NCBI RefSeq assembly: GCF_000633255.1
Contig: NZ_AYMJ01000008.1
Coordinates: 1-64,000 of the forward strand
Direction of reading: 5' to 3'
Origin: Pseudomonas sp. H1h
GTDB taxonomy: Bacteria > Pseudomonadota > Gammaproteobacteria > Pseudomonadales > Pseudomonadaceae
DNA: 64,000 nucleotides
Part shown: piece by piece, positions 1 through 9,183 of the stretch
How the letters are laid out: each line of letters begins with the position of its first letter
How positions within the stretch are numbered: the stretch's first letter is position 1
Position numbers and translations under genes: made by a program
Notes under the pieces: generated by a model
Told to the model about the DNA's origin: nothing
Seen by the model: only the letters and a program-made list of their open reading frames with translations
Databases searched by the model: none

Positions 1-17
1 CAGGCTCACTCCTACAG
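1..17. repeat. Partial REP element at window edge
   Basis: The first bases are the end of a REP-type repeat of the variant GTAGGAGTGAGCCTGCTCGCGA, read on the minus strand. It lies just downstream of the nhaB stop codon. The rest of the element is outside the window. Confidence 0.7.
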
Positions 18-32
18 TTTAAGCGGGTGTTG

Positions 33-1535
33 TCAGAGCCAGTAGCTCACCGCGTACCAGCCCAGCAGCCCCATCACCACGGTGTATGGCAACGCCATCC
101 ACACCATCCGGCCGTATGACAGGCGCACCAGCGGCGCAATCGCCGAGGTCAGCAGGAACAGGAACGCCGCCTGACCATTCGGGGTCGCCACGCTTGGCAG
201 GTTGGTGCCGGTGTTGATCGCGATCGCCAGAGTTTCGAAATGCTCGCGGCTCATGTGTCCGGAGAGGAAGGCCTGTTTCACTTCGGTGATGTAGATCGTG
301 GCGACGAACACGTTGTCGCTGATTGCCGAGAGCAGGCCGTTGGCAATGAACAGCATGCCCGGTTGTTGATCCGCTGGCAGCGCGAGCACCCACTGGATCA
401 GCGGGGCAAACAGTTGTTGATCGTGAATCACCGCGACCACGGCAAAAAACACCACCAGCAACGCAGTGAACGGCATGGCGTCGCGAAACGCATTGCCCAG
501 GCGGTGTTCGTCGGTAATGCCGGTGAAGGCAGTGATCAACACGATCACCATCAGGCCGATCAAGCCCACTTCAGCAACGTGAAACGCCAGACAGCCAATC
601 AGAATCAACGCCGCAGCACCTTGCACCAGCAGGGCGGCACGTTGACGCGGTGTGCGTTCGGCATTGTCTTCAGCGGCGAAGTTGGCCAGCACGGCGCGCA
701 CGTTGTCCGGCAGCAGAGTGCCGTAGCCAAACCAGCGCAGTTTTTCCAGCAACACGCAGGTCACCAGACCCGCTACCAGCACCGGCAGCGAGACCGGCGC
801 GACTTTCTGGAAGAACTCGCCGAAGTGCCAGCCCATTTCATGGCCGATCAACAGGTTCTGCGGCTCGCCCACCAGGGTGCAAACCCCGCCAAGTGCGGTG
901 CCGACTGCGCCGTGCATCAGCAAGCTGCGCAGGAAAGCACGAAACTGTTCCAGATCATCATGGTGCAGGGCCGGCAGGTGCTGGTCGTCGCTGAACTCGC
1001 TGTCCTGACGCGGATCGTTGCCCGAGGCCACCCGGTGGTAGACCGAATAGAAGCCGACGGCCGCGCTGATGATCACCGCCGTCACGGTCAAGGCATCGAG
1101 AAACGCCGACAGAAATGCCGACAGAAAGCAGAACATCAGCGCCAGAATCGCCTTGGAGCGCACGCCCAGCAAGAGCCGTGAGAACAGAAACAGCAGCAGG
1201 TCCTTCATGAAGTAGATGCCCGCGACCATGAACATCAGCAGCAGGATCACCGGGAAGTTGTGCACCAGCTCATCGTAGAGGGCTTGCGGGGTGGTCATCT
1301 TCAGCAGCAGGGCTTCGATCAACAACAAGCCACCGGGCATCAACGGATAGCACTTGAGGGCCATCGCCAAGGTGAAAATGAATTCGATCACCAGCAGCCA
1401 GCCGGCGGCGACCGGGCCAACCGTGAACAGCACCACGGCATTGAGGATCAGGAACCCGACGAGGCACGCCTTGTACCAGCGGGGCGAGTGCCCGAGGAAA
1501 TTGTGCGCGAACGCCTGGGCCAGTGAACCGGACAT
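33..1535 (-). CDS. nhaB: Na+/H+ antiporter NhaB
   Basis: This 500-residue polytopic inner-membrane protein matches NhaB in length and throughout its sequence, including the N-terminal segment beginning [15 protein letters not shown]. NhaB exchanges cytoplasmic Na+ for external protons and so supports pH and sodium homeostasis. Many hydrophobic segments are visible, and a conserved central region carries the motif [16 protein letters not shown]. The ATG at 1535 is preceded by AAGGAG at good spacing. It reads towards the window edge and appears monocistronic, with a REP element behind it. Confidence 0.95.
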   Translation of the reverse strand: MSGSLAQAFAHNFLGHSPRWYKACLVGFLILNAVVLFTVGPVAAGWLLVIEFIFTLAMALKCYPLMPGGLLLIEALLLKMTTPQALYDELVHNFPVILLLMFMVAGIYFMKDLLLFLFSRLLLGVRSKAILALMFCFLSAFLSAFLDALTVTAVIISAAVGFYSVYHRVASGNDPRQDSEFSDDQHLPALHHDDLEQFRAFLRSLLMHGAVGTALGGVCTLVGEPQNLLIGHEMGWHFGEFFQKVAPVSLPVLVAGLVTCVLLEKLRWFGYGTLLPDNVRAVLANFAAEDNAERTPRQRAALLVQGAAALILIGCLAFHVAEVGLIGLMVIVLITAFTGITDEHRLGNAFRDAMPFTALLVVFFAVVAVIHDQQLFAPLIQWVLALPADQQPGMLFIANGLLSAISDNVFVATIYITEVKQAFLSGHMSREHFETLAIAINTGTNLPSVATPNGQAAFLFLLTSAIAPLVRLSYGRMVWMALPYTVVMGLLGWYAVSYWL

Positions 1536-1602
1536 CGGTTGCTCCTTGTATTAAGAAGCGCGCAAGTTGCCGCAAGTGCCAGGCAAGTTCAAGTCTTGGG
1601 TA

Positions 1603-2892
1603 TTACTGATTCAGATAACGCGCGACCATGGCCCGGTAGTTGCCGTCCAGTGAATAGCCGCCGACCAGAATATGTCCGTCCGCCTGCAACGCCAATGAGT
1701 TGGCGGTATCCAGGCTACGTCCCAGGCGCGTGCGCAGCCAACCGTGGCCGTTGCCGAACTGTGCGTCGAGTTGCCCGTCGGGCAAATAGCGCGCCACGAT
1801 GAAATCCGCCTCGATACCGCCAATCGTCGCGCCCACTGCGATAATCCGTCCGTCGGCCATGCACTGTGCAGCGCTCCACTGGCAGCCACTGGGGCCGATT
1901 TCCAGCAGATGCGGGTGGCCCGCGTTGTTGCGCAGTTCCGGGCGCCCGTTGGGGTGCAGGCTCAACGCCAGGCAGCGGATCGGATCGCGACTGCTGCCAA
2001 AGCAGTGCAGATGCTCCATTGATTCGATGATCTGGCTGACCATCGCGCTTTGCCCGTGAGCCTTGAAGGCGAGGAAACCGTCTACCGCAAAGCGCTCGTC
2101 CAGGCGCCCGTCAGGCAGATAGCGCGCAACCAGGCCCTCCTGAGGGAAATCAATGGAGCCGGCGACAACGACGCGCCCATCCTTCTGCAGCAGAAGGCTG
2201 CTGAGCCAGGTATTGAGCAACAGATGGCGAATCATCACAAAGCCGCGACCATTGAAGCTTGCGTCGAGCGCGCCGTTGGGCGTAAGGCGGATCAGCATGC
2301 CGGCATGGTCGGCCAGTTCGAAGTGGTGATTGGCGATCAGCAGAATGTGCCCGTCGTCCTGAACGGCAATGTCGCAGGCTTCTGCACCGGATATACCGGG
2401 CGGTAGCCAGATATCGCGCGAACCGATGGACAAATCGCCCGGCAGGCGCACGACTTGTCGGCCGTTGTCGCCAAACGAAGTGTCAGGTGAACCGTCAGTG
2501 TTGAACAGGGCGAGGGCGGGCAAGGTGCGATGAGCATTTTCATAGTGCAAGCCGGCCAGCAGGATTCGCCCGTCCGCCAGTACCTGCACTTTTGCGCCCA
2601 TGGCTTCGAAACCGGGAGCGAATTCGCCGATCACGCTGCCTTGAACACCGAAGCCCAGGTCGGCAGAACCGTCGGCAAGCATCCGCGCGAGCCCGAAACG
2701 GCTGCCATCGGCAGTGCCGACCTTGGCGGCCACCAGCACCCGACCTTGCGGGTCCACGGCCAAACCCTGGGTCATGCTGGATACGCTGTCAGCGAAATAC
2801 ACTTGAGCAATGCCGGAGTGGGCAAAATGTCTGTCGAGTTGCCCGGCGTCATTCAGTGGTGTCGGGAGCGCAAAGGCGTTCTCGGTGGTCAT
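1603..2892 (-). CDS. Delta-60 repeat protein
   Basis: This 429-residue protein is built from degenerate repeats of about 60 residues, with units ending in motifs such as LFNTDGSPDTSFGDNG, LIRLTPNGALDASFNGRG and VARYLPDGQLDAQFGNG. This is the delta-60 signature, expected to fold as beta-propeller-like blades. A longer open frame runs upstream to 2988, but the ATG at 2892 follows an AGGAG and begins MTTENAFALPTPLNDAG, so I chose it. There is no signal peptide or membrane segment. The cellular role of these proteins in Pseudomonas is unknown. No operon partner is apparent. Confidence 0.85.
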   Translation of the reverse strand: MTTENAFALPTPLNDAGQLDRHFAHSGIAQVYFADSVSSMTQGLAVDPQGRVLVAAKVGTADGSRFGLARMLADGSADLGFGVQGSVIGEFAPGFEAMGAKVQVLADGRILLAGLHYENAHRTLPALALFNTDGSPDTSFGDNGRQVVRLPGDLSIGSRDIWLPPGISGAEACDIAVQDDGHILLIANHHFELADHAGMLIRLTPNGALDASFNGRGFVMIRHLLLNTWLSSLLLQKDGRVVVAGSIDFPQEGLVARYLPDGRLDERFAVDGFLAFKAHGQSAMVSQIIESMEHLHCFGSSRDPIRCLALSLHPNGRPELRNNAGHPHLLEIGPSGCQWSAAQCMADGRIIAVGATIGGIEADFIVARYLPDGQLDAQFGNGHGWLRTRLGRSLDTANSLALQADGHILVGGYSLDGNYRAMVARYLNQ

Positions 2893-3130
2893 GCATGCCT
2901 CTCCTTGCGAGTTGACCAGGCCCGATAGGGCGGGTAACTGCATGAGCGAAACATTCAATCCCTGAATACATCGAAGTACAACTGACATAACTAACAGGTG
3001 GAGGGTCGCACTGTGCCAGAACAGTGTCTTTTTGAACCAAATGAAAGCGTGACAAGCAATGGCGCCTGACGCTTTAAAAGAAGTTGTACAAAAGTACCGA
3101 AGATAAAAAGTAACGGATAACTAAAGATGC

Positions 3131-3169
3131 AGAGGGCGGATGACGCCAACGTCATCCGCATTGCCCTCT
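3131..3169 (-). terminator. Hairpin downstream of the small gene at 3172
   Basis: GGATGACG and CGTCATCC pair across a CCAA loop. An outer stem AGAGGGC/GCCCTCT is separated by a short bulge. It starts three bases past the stop codon of the minus-strand gene at 3172..3438. The U-run is weak, so termination is inferred from position and stem strength. Confidence 0.55.
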
Positions 3170-3171
3170 TG

Positions 3172-3438
3172 TCAGTCAGGCATCGACCACGATTGCAGCA
3201 GGTAACCTTCTTCGCTCAGTTCGGCGCGTGCCTGTTGCAGCAGTTGCTCCAGTTGCGCCGGATCGGAGTAGGCGCTGCTCGGAATCTGCTTGCGGCCGAT
3301 GTGCGAGTTGGTACGGTCGATGACGGTCAGGTTCAGTTCGCCGTTGCCGTCTTGTGGGGCCCAGGCCACGCACTGGAAGGGTTTAAATGCGTGGTTGGCA
3401 ATCAAAAGAGCTTCGTTGATACGGAGCGGGGCGGTCAT
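3172..3438 (-). CDS. Small conserved hypothetical protein
   Basis: An 88-residue soluble protein with no signal peptide. The open frame extends to 3525, but the ATG at 3438 (MTAPLRINEALLIANHAFK) follows a purine-rich GAGAAGA and is the natural start. It has no motif that I recognise. The composition (balanced charge, amphipathic C-terminal helix) and an immediate downstream hairpin suggest a genuine small Pseudomonas protein rather than a chance ORF. Confidence 0.7.
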   Translation of the reverse strand: MTAPLRINEALLIANHAFKPFQCVAWAPQDGNGELNLTVIDRTNSHIGRKQIPSSAYSDPAQLEQLLQQARAELSEEGYLLQSWSMPD

Positions 3439-3782
3439 GGGGTCTTCTCTCTGTCGTGCCCAATCAAGTGATGTGCCGTCGGTTGGGCTGACCGTTCGGC
3501 TGGTTACTTGTACTGATGCACGCAACCCCGTGGCAGGTCACACATGACACAAAGAAATTTCAACTTTATTGCTTATGCTCAGGCAGCAGCCCGTTTTTGA
3601 AAGCTGATTGAAAGATTCAACTCGATAGCTGACTAATAAACTTGCTTCTTATAACTCGTTAGCTTGTACATCTATAAGCAATCGATACAAGGCCCTGTCA
3701 ATTTCTTGCTAATGTTACAGTCGGGTCTGCCAAATGACTGTTTTTACAATAATTTCCTTAAATTTGGCGCCAAGGAACAGTC
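3439..3782. other. AT-rich intergenic region upstream of the activator gene
   Basis: No gene is seen here. The region becomes clearly AT-rich from about 3540 and carries a spaced inverted repeat, CTTATA at 3648-3653 and TATAAG at 3673-3678. It must contain the promoter of the sigma-54 activator at 3783. I could not assign -35/-10 boxes with confidence, and I do not see a copy of the 20-bp operator found upstream of fapA. Confidence 0.5.
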
Positions 3783-5108
3783 ATGATCGAAGTGCCAGCG
3801 TTACGACGTTTATTGGTAGTCGACCCCTGTGACGACTGTCATCGCCTGTTACCCGGTTTGCGTGCCGTGGGCTGGGATGTCGACAGTTGTACCCTGGAAA
3901 ACGCCGCCGATCGGACATGCGATGTCGGACTGCTGCGACTGCAGCCTTTTCACCTCGAACGCCCCGAAGCGGTCAAGGAACTGATCAGCCGCAGCGGCAC
4001 CGAGTGGATCGCGGTGCTGAATCAGGAAGTTCTACGGCTGCAGAACGTCGGCGACTTCGTCTGCGAATGGTTTTTCGATTTCCATACTTTGCCGTTCGAT
4101 GTCTCACGGGTCCAGGTCACGCTTGGCCGGGCGTTTGGCATGGCGCGCTTGCGCGGGCAGGGGACGATTCACATCGATCAGCCTGAGCATGAGTTGCTCG
4201 GCGACAGCAAGCCGATTCGCGAGCTGCGCAAGTTGTTGAGCAAACTGGCGCCGACCGAGTCGCCGGTCCTGATTCGTGGTGAAAGCGGCACCGGTAAAGA
4301 ACTGGTCGCCCGCACCTTGCATCGCCAGTCCCAGCGCCACAGCAAGCCGTTTGTGGCGATCAATTGCGGGGCGATTCCCGAGCACTTGATCCAGTCCGAA
4401 CTGTTCGGCCACGAGAAAGGCGCCTTTACCGGTGCGCATCAGCGCAAGGTCGGGCGTATCGAGGCGGCCAATGGTGGCACGCTGTTCCTGGATGAAATCG
4501 GCGATCTGCCGCTGGAGTTGCAGGCCAACCTGCTGCGGTTTCTTCAGGAAAAACACATTGAACGCGTCGGCGGCAGTCAGCCGATCCCGGTTGATGTGCG
4601 CGTCCTGGCAGCCACCCACGTCGACCTTGAAGCGGCCATCGAGAAAAAGCGTTTTCGCGAAGACCTGTATTACCGGCTCAATGTGCTGCAAGTGGTGACC
4701 GCACCGTTGCGCGAACGCCACGGTGATCTGTCGATGCTGGCCAACCATTTTTCCCACTTCTACAGCCACGAGACCGGTCGCCGTCCACGCAGCTTCAGTG
4801 AAGACGCGTTGATCGCCATGGGCAAACACGATTGGCCGGGCAACGTTCGCGAGCTGGCCAACCGCGTGCGAAGGGGGCTGGTACTGGCGGAGGGACGGCA
4901 GATCGAGGCCCGTGATCTGGGATTGATCAGCCAGCATTCGATGACCACGCCCATGGGCACGCTCGAAGACTACAAGACCCGCGCCGAACGCCAGGCGCTG
5001 TGCGACGTGTTGAACCGGCACAGCGACAATCTCAGTGTGGCGGCAAAGGTGCTGGGGGTGTCGCGGCCGACGTTTTATCGCCTGCTGCACAAACATCAGA
5101 TCCGCTAA
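3783..5108 (+). CDS. VpsR-like sigma-54-dependent activator, probable fap regulator
   Basis: A 441-residue enhancer-binding protein. Residues 1-125 form a receiver-like N-terminal domain without a clear phospho-acceptor arrangement, as in VpsR-type activators. Residues about 137-365 are the AAA+ domain, with Walker A GESGTGKE (166-173), an intact GAFTGA loop (213-218) that contacts sigma-54, and Walker B GTLFLDE (232-238). The C terminus is a Fis-type HTH (VAAKVLGVSRPTFYRLL). The gene is convergent with fapF across two strong hairpins. VpsR-like proteins control biofilm matrix genes in response to c-di-GMP. Control of the neighbouring fap operon is inferred from adjacency and from the sigma-54-like promoter in front of fapA. 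Confidence 0.85.
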   Translation: MIEVPALRRLLVVDPCDDCHRLLPGLRAVGWDVDSCTLENAADRTCDVGLLRLQPFHLERPEAVKELISRSGTEWIAVLNQEVLRLQNVGDFVCEWFFDFHTLPFDVSRVQVTLGRAFGMARLRGQGTIHIDQPEHELLGDSKPIRELRKLLSKLAPTESPVLIRGESGTGKELVARTLHRQSQRHSKPFVAINCGAIPEHLIQSELFGHEKGAFTGAHQRKVGRIEAANGGTLFLDEIGDLPLELQANLLRFLQEKHIERVGGSQPIPVDVRVLAATHVDLEAAIEKKRFREDLYYRLNVLQVVTAPLRERHGDLSMLANHFSHFYSHETGRRPRSFSEDALIAMGKHDWPGNVRELANRVRRGLVLAEGRQIEARDLGLISQHSMTTPMGTLEDYKTRAERQALCDVLNRHSDNLSVAAKVLGVSRPTFYRLLHKHQIR

Positions 5109-5175
5109 AAAGAACGCCGTGGGTGCGGCGCCTGTGCAGTGAAGCGGCAGGCGCTGCGACCACGGCGTTCTTTTT
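5107..5175. terminator. Large bidirectional terminator hairpin
   Basis: AAAAAGAACGCCGTGG (from 5107) pairs perfectly with CCACGGCGTTCTTTTT (to 5175), and inside it GCGGCGCCTG pairs with CAGGCGCTGC. It overlaps the last codons of the activator gene. With T-runs on both strands it should stop both the activator and the fap transcripts. Confidence 0.85.
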
Positions 5176-5209
5176 GCATGAAAGCCCCGCATCGGCGGGG
5201 CTTTCATGC
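5176..5209 (-). terminator. Terminator of the fap operon
   Basis: GCATGAAAGCCCCGC and GCGGGGCTTTCATGC form a perfect 15-bp stem with the loop ATCG. It lies two bases beyond the fapF stop and directly abuts the larger hairpin at 5107-5175, giving two back-to-back terminators between converging genes. Confidence 0.8.
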
Positions 5210-5210
5210 G

Positions 5211-6533
5211 TCAGAAGTAGTACGGGAATTTCAAGCTGAAGGAGAAGTCCGGGGCGTCGTCGGTCATGCCGATCGACAGGTTGGGCACGATGGTCAGGTT
5301 ATCCGTGGCGGCAATGGTCATGCCGACGTTGAAGTAACCGGCGTTGGCGTCACTGGACACCACCGATTGCCAATCCTGGCCATCAGGTTTGAGCTTGCTC
5401 TTGCGTTGCACCAGATCGGACACCGAGAACGACATACTCATCTTTTCGTTCAGAGCGAACGCAATACCGGCGCCGATCTGGAAGCTGTCACCGATACGGA
5501 CCTTGCCCGGGGTGGTCTGGTTGACGGTCGAACTGATGTCGTCAAACGACTCTTCCAGATTGTGGGTGTAGGACAAGCTGCCGAACAGCACAGCCGGGTC
5601 GAACGTCTTGACCAGCGAGATGCCGGGGGTAATCGACCAGACGCCGTTACCGGTGGGCAAGGTGTCAGGCACGAACAGGTTGGAGTTGGCGTCGGTCTGA
5701 CGCAGCTTGATCCCGAACGGGTCCTTGCCGGTGGGCGCCTTGACCCGCAGGGTGACTACGGCATCCGGGGTGTTGACCGACTCGTCGAGGAACTTGTACG
5801 CGATGCCGAAGTTGACGTCGCCGATGGTCGGATCACGTGATACGTCCTGTTCCGTGGTCACGTTGGACGCACCGCCATTGCCGCCGCCGGACTGGTAGGT
5901 CGAATCGCGGTAAACCACCGGCACGTTGACGTCGAACTGCCAGCGGTTGTCGAAGTTGTAGCGGCCGGTCAGGTCCAGCGTCCAGGTGTCGGCCTTGATC
6001 CGGTCGAGGTTGATGTTGCCCAGGAAGATCGAGTCCAGGGCCAGGAAGCCGTTGAGGATCAGTTGGCGTGTGTCGTAACGCGAGTAGGTCACGCCGGTTT
6101 CGAAGCTGAATTTACCGCCACCGAAGAAGCCGCTGGCTTCATCATAGAGGTTGGACACACTCTGCGCCGGTTGCGAATCGTCGGCCAGTGATTGCCCGTA
6201 GGAAGCACCACTGCCCCCGGCTGCGCCCCCCGACGCTGCTGCCGCGCCAACGCCGGGAGCCCCGGTGGTGGTGGCGACTTTTGGATTGCCTTTCATGTCG
6301 GCTGGCGACTTGGCCAGACGCTTGGGTTGCGGGGCCGCCGGTTGGTCTTCGACCTGGCGGACCCGTTGTTCGAGCACCGCCAGGGCTTTTTGTTGTACAT
6401 CGTAGCGTTGCTTCAGCTCCAGAAGCTCCTGTTTCAGGGCTTCTACGTCGGCGTCCGGTGCCGCTTGCAGCATGGCTGCGGGTAGAAGAGTACTCAAACA
6501 TACAGCGGCACGCAGTGATACTGATCGATACAT
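5211..6533 (-). CDS. fapF: FapF, outer-membrane amyloid exporter
   Basis: 440 residues. An N-terminal signal peptide (to about residue 25, ending MLQAA) is followed by a short coiled coil ([20 protein letters not shown]...[10 protein letters not shown]), a Gly/Ala/Pro-rich linker, and from about residue 130 a beta-barrel ending in aromatic FPYYF, as expected for an outer-membrane protein. This layout is that of FapF, the trimeric pore that exports Fap amyloid subunits, where the coiled coil gates the barrel. It is the last gene of fapABCDEF and is followed by double terminators. Confidence 0.93.
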   Translation of the reverse strand: MYRSVSLRAAVCLSTLLPAAMLQAAPDADVEALKQELLELKQRYDVQQKALAVLEQRVRQVEDQPAAPQPKRLAKSPADMKGNPKVATTTGAPGVGAAAASGGAAGGSGASYGQSLADDSQPAQSVSNLYDEASGFFGGGKFSFETGVTYSRYDTRQLILNGFLALDSIFLGNINLDRIKADTWTLDLTGRYNFDNRWQFDVNVPVVYRDSTYQSGGGNGGASNVTTEQDVSRDPTIGDVNFGIAYKFLDESVNTPDAVVTLRVKAPTGKDPFGIKLRQTDANSNLFVPDTLPTGNGVWSITPGISLVKTFDPAVLFGSLSYTHNLEESFDDISSTVNQTTPGKVRIGDSFQIGAGIAFALNEKMSMSFSVSDLVQRKSKLKPDGQDWQSVVSSDANAGYFNVGMTIAATDNLTIVPNLSIGMTDDAPDFSFSLKFPYYF

Positions 6534-6578
6534 GAATAAGCCGTCCCTTTAAGCCCAATGATCGAGACTCAGCGTAGT

Positions 6579-7325
6579 TCAATATCCGATATTGCGTAGT
6601 GCCCTGAGTTGAGTCAGGTTGCAGTCCAGTGCGCCGGGGCTGATGCCGTTATTGTTAAGCACAACATTGAGTTGGGTCATATTGTTGACCACATTGGCGC
6701 TGCCCAGCAGGCGAGTGTTCTGCAGCAGGCCGCCCTGGGCGACTTGTTGCAGGGCCGTGCCTTGATTCCCCGAGGCTTGAATAGCCATCTGCACGCCACT
6801 GCTGGTGGCCGAAACGGCGACGCTGCCGGCGGCATTGCTGGCTCCGATCGTCTGCCCGGCCATCAGTGCCTGACCTTGTGCAGGTACCAGAGGAGGAGGG
6901 GTATTGGCTTCCTGAACATTGATCGCCACATTGTTGTTGGCGGTGTTGCCGTCGCCGGCGGCGCGTACGCTTTGGGTCACGCCCTGGCTGCTGTCGAGCC
7001 CCGAACCACCGATGACATTGCCAGTGCCCGGAGTCGGGGTGCTGCCATTGCCCTGTTGCTTGATGGTCGAGACATAGAATTCCGGTTTGATGGTGGCGGC
7101 CTGAATCTGCATCGAAGTCGCAGCCCCGATCAGATCACCGCTGGCATTGCGCCAGGTACTGCTCATGACAATGCCGAAGCTGATGATCCGCCCCGGCATG
7201 ACATAACGACCGCGTAGCTCGGCGAGCTCCTGGTCCTGGATTTCGATAGGTTTGAACCCTGCATTGGCATAGCCTGACGCGCTCGCTGCCAGGCAGGCGG
7301 CGGCCAGCCAGTATGAGGTTTTCAT
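6579..7325 (-). CDS. fapE: FapE, amyloid-associated secreted component
   Basis: 248 residues with a signal peptide (MKTSYWLAAACLAASASGYANA). The mature part is rich in Asn, Gln, Gly, Ala and Val, with a repeat-like segment near residues 105-125 resembling the Fap amyloid repeats, and it ends DCNLTQLRALRNIGY. The frame continues to 7343, but the ATG at 7325 follows GGGAG and opens directly into the signal peptide. FapE is a minor fibre constituent in characterised fap systems. The gene sits between fapD and fapF, 45 bp from fapF. Confidence 0.88.
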   Translation of the reverse strand: MKTSYWLAAACLAASASGYANAGFKPIEIQDQELAELRGRYVMPGRIISFGIVMSSTWRNASGDLIGAATSMQIQAATIKPEFYVSTIKQQGNGSTPTPGTGNVIGGSGLDSSQGVTQSVRAAGDGNTANNNVAINVQEANTPPPLVPAQGQALMAGQTIGASNAAGSVAVSATSSGVQMAIQASGNQGTALQQVAQGGLLQNTRLLGSANVVNNMTQLNVVLNNNGISPGALDCNLTQLRALRNIGY

Positions 7326-7369
7326 CTGCTGCTCCCGGGACATCCAGTCCCATTCTTTATAATCGGCGA

Positions 7370-8050
7370 TTAAAAGAAGTCGCTCTGTATGAAACCGAAG
7401 TCCATCAATTCAGCATCTTTGACAGGGTTGAAAGTATCGAGCTTGTTCTTGGCGGTCAGCGGTGCCGGAGGACTGCGTAGTGCATTGGTTTTGTCGTATC
7501 CGGGGCCGACGATGGCGAAGACAATGCCGTTCCAGCCTTTGACAAAGTCATCATGGGAGTAGCGTTTGTGGCCTAGAACCGGGTCTCCGATGTAAACCCA
7601 ATCCTTGTCCGAACGCTGCAGCACCACGAAATGCTTGTAGCCGCGAATTTCCATCAGTACCACCACCGGGATCGTGACTGCGTCGAGCTTCTCCGGCGGA
7701 ATCTTGTAACCCCTGGCGCGCATGCCGATGCTTTCTATGTAGCGCTTCATGTCCAGCATGGAAAAACCTTGAGTGCGAACAAGGTCCTGGTCAGCGTTGA
7801 CCAGCATGCCTTTGATGATGTGCTCCTCATCGACGTCGAGCCAATAGGCCTGGCGCAGTACCGTGGCCAGTGCGGCAGCGCCGCAGCTGAAATCGGTTTT
7901 CTGTTCGACGATGTCGGCAAACTTGCGTTCACGGATGCTTTGCACGTTCTTGTAGACGAGTACGCCGCCGGGCAGGGCAGCGACGGGCATCTGGGCAGCC
8001 TGGGTCAGGCCGGACAGGCAAAGCAGGGCGATAAAGGCAGTCTTACGCAT
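7370..8050 (-). CDS. fapD: FapD, C39-like cysteine protease
   Basis: 226 residues: signal peptide MRKTAFIALLCLSGLTQA, then a papain-like C39 domain with the catalytic Cys in DFSCGAAALATVL, the His in GYKHFVVLQ and the Asp in IGDPVLG. FapD is thought to act in the periplasm on Fap subunits. Unlike ABC-transporter C39 domains it stands alone. A terminator-like hairpin between fapC and fapD suggests it is made in smaller amounts than the fibre subunits. Confidence 0.92.
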   Translation of the reverse strand: MRKTAFIALLCLSGLTQAAQMPVAALPGGVLVYKNVQSIRERKFADIVEQKTDFSCGAAALATVLRQAYWLDVDEEHIIKGMLVNADQDLVRTQGFSMLDMKRYIESIGMRARGYKIPPEKLDAVTIPVVVLMEIRGYKHFVVLQRSDKDWVYIGDPVLGHKRYSHDDFVKGWNGIVFAIVGPGYDKTNALRSPPAPLTAKNKLDTFNPVKDAELMDFGFIQSDFF

Positions 8051-8076
8051 GATCGATACGCCTTTGCGGACTGAGG

Positions 8077-8100
8077 AAAAGCCCCGTTTCCGGGGCTTTC
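8077..8100 (-). terminator. Internal attenuating hairpin between fapC and fapD
   Basis: On the minus strand AAAGCCCCG and CGGGGCTTT form a 9-bp GC-rich stem around a GAAA loop, followed by a short T stretch. It lies between the fapC stop (8114) and the fapD start (8050). It looks like an intrinsic terminator that would reduce, not abolish, transcription of fapDEF relative to fapABC. Confidence 0.7.
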
Positions 8101-8113
8101 GTTTCGATCGCGA

Positions 8114-9112
8114 TTACATGCAGGCTTTGCAACCTGCAGCGATGGACAGCGAGTTGCTTTGTTGGTTGCCAACACCGGAGGCGTTGTTGAAGCCACCGTT
8201 ACCCGACCAGTTGTTGCCTACGTTGGTCATGCTGGCAGTGTTGGTGACAGGGTTTTTCCAGCCGTCTGGAGTCAGCACTTGTTGAGTGGTTACACCAGCC
8301 AGACCGAAGGCACCCACAGCTTCGAAGGTAGCTTTCTGATCTTTGCTGCCGCCATTGCCGCCATGGCCTTTGTCGTCATTGCCGTAGCCGCCACCGCTGT
8401 GGCTGTCACCTTTGATGGTCGCTTCGCCCACGGCGCCGAATACGCCGACGGCGGCGACAGTGCCAGTGAGGGTGTCTTTCTTGAAGGTCTGAGTGCCGTT
8501 GTTGCCGACTTGCAGACCGGTAGTGCTTTGGTTGGCCGCTGCTGCAGCTTGCGCTACACGACCACCGGACACGGCGATTGCCAGGTTGTTTTTCTGTTGG
8601 TTGAAGTTGCCGGCAGCGTTGTTCACGCCGATGTTACCCGAGCCACTGTTGCCGACGTTGTTCATAGCGGCGTTGTTAGTGCTGGAGTAGTTGCCAACGG
8701 TGTTGTTGCTGTTCACCTGAGTAGCGCTGGAAGCAGACACCGCAGAGCCGAAGATGAAGCTTTCGTCAGCGGTTGCCAGAGCAGCGGCGTTGTCTTGTTG
8801 GTTGCCGTCGCCGGCCACGTTGTTTGCACCGATGTTGCCGTTGGCGCCGTTGAGCGAGCCACTGATGCCGGCGTTGTTCTGGGTGCCCTGGTTCAGGACG
8901 GTATTACCGCCGTTGTTTTGCACGTCGAGCACTGCGGCACCGGCACCTGCGCCGATTTGCAGCAGCTCTTCCAGGGTTGGACCTTTTGGTGGAGGAGGGT
9001 TGTGACCGTGACCACCATTGTTACCATGATCGTTGCCGCCTGCTTGAGCCGCCATTGCCATTACTGCTGCAAGAGCGAAAACCAGTGGTTTGAGAGCCAT
9101 TGTAGTTTTCAT
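8114..9112 (-). CDS. fapC: FapC, major amyloid fibre subunit
   Basis: 332 residues. The signal peptide ends near residue 24. Three imperfect repeats typical of FapC are visible: about 75-112 (core NGNIGANNVAGDGNQQDNA), 146-182 (GNIGVNNAAGNFNQQKNN) and 291-327 (GGFNNASGVGNQQSNS). Linker 1 is short. Linker 2 is about 110 residues and holds a Gly/His/Lys/Asp-rich stretch near 234-260. The protein ends CKACM, giving the C-terminal CxxC found in this family. FapC is exported through FapF and polymerises on the cell surface, strengthening biofilm. The ATG follows GGAGAAACACC. The protein is longer than the roughly 250-residue UK4-type FapC, mainly because of linker 2. Confidence 0.93.
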   Translation of the reverse strand: MKTTMALKPLVFALAAVMAMAAQAGGNDHGNNGGHGHNPPPPKGPTLEELLQIGAGAGAAVLDVQNNGGNTVLNQGTQNNAGISGSLNGANGNIGANNVAGDGNQQDNAAALATADESFIFGSAVSASSATQVNSNNTVGNYSSTNNAAMNNVGNSGSGNIGVNNAAGNFNQQKNNLAIAVSGGRVAQAAAAANQSTTGLQVGNNGTQTFKKDTLTGTVAAVGVFGAVGEATIKGDSHSGGGYGNDDKGHGGNGGSKDQKATFEAVGAFGLAGVTTQQVLTPDGWKNPVTNTASMTNVGNNWSGNGGFNNASGVGNQQSNSLSIAAGCKACM

Positions 9113-9183
9113 GGTGTTTCTCCGTCGTGCTTATTAGTTGGTTAAGTGTTGGTACTTTCTAATTGCACTGCTTCTTGTTTGGG

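Noticed and set aside
3648..3678. Inverted repeat CTTATA...TATAAG as an activator autoregulatory site
   Set aside because: It does not match the operator motif upstream of fapA and such AT-rich repeats are expected by chance in this stretch.
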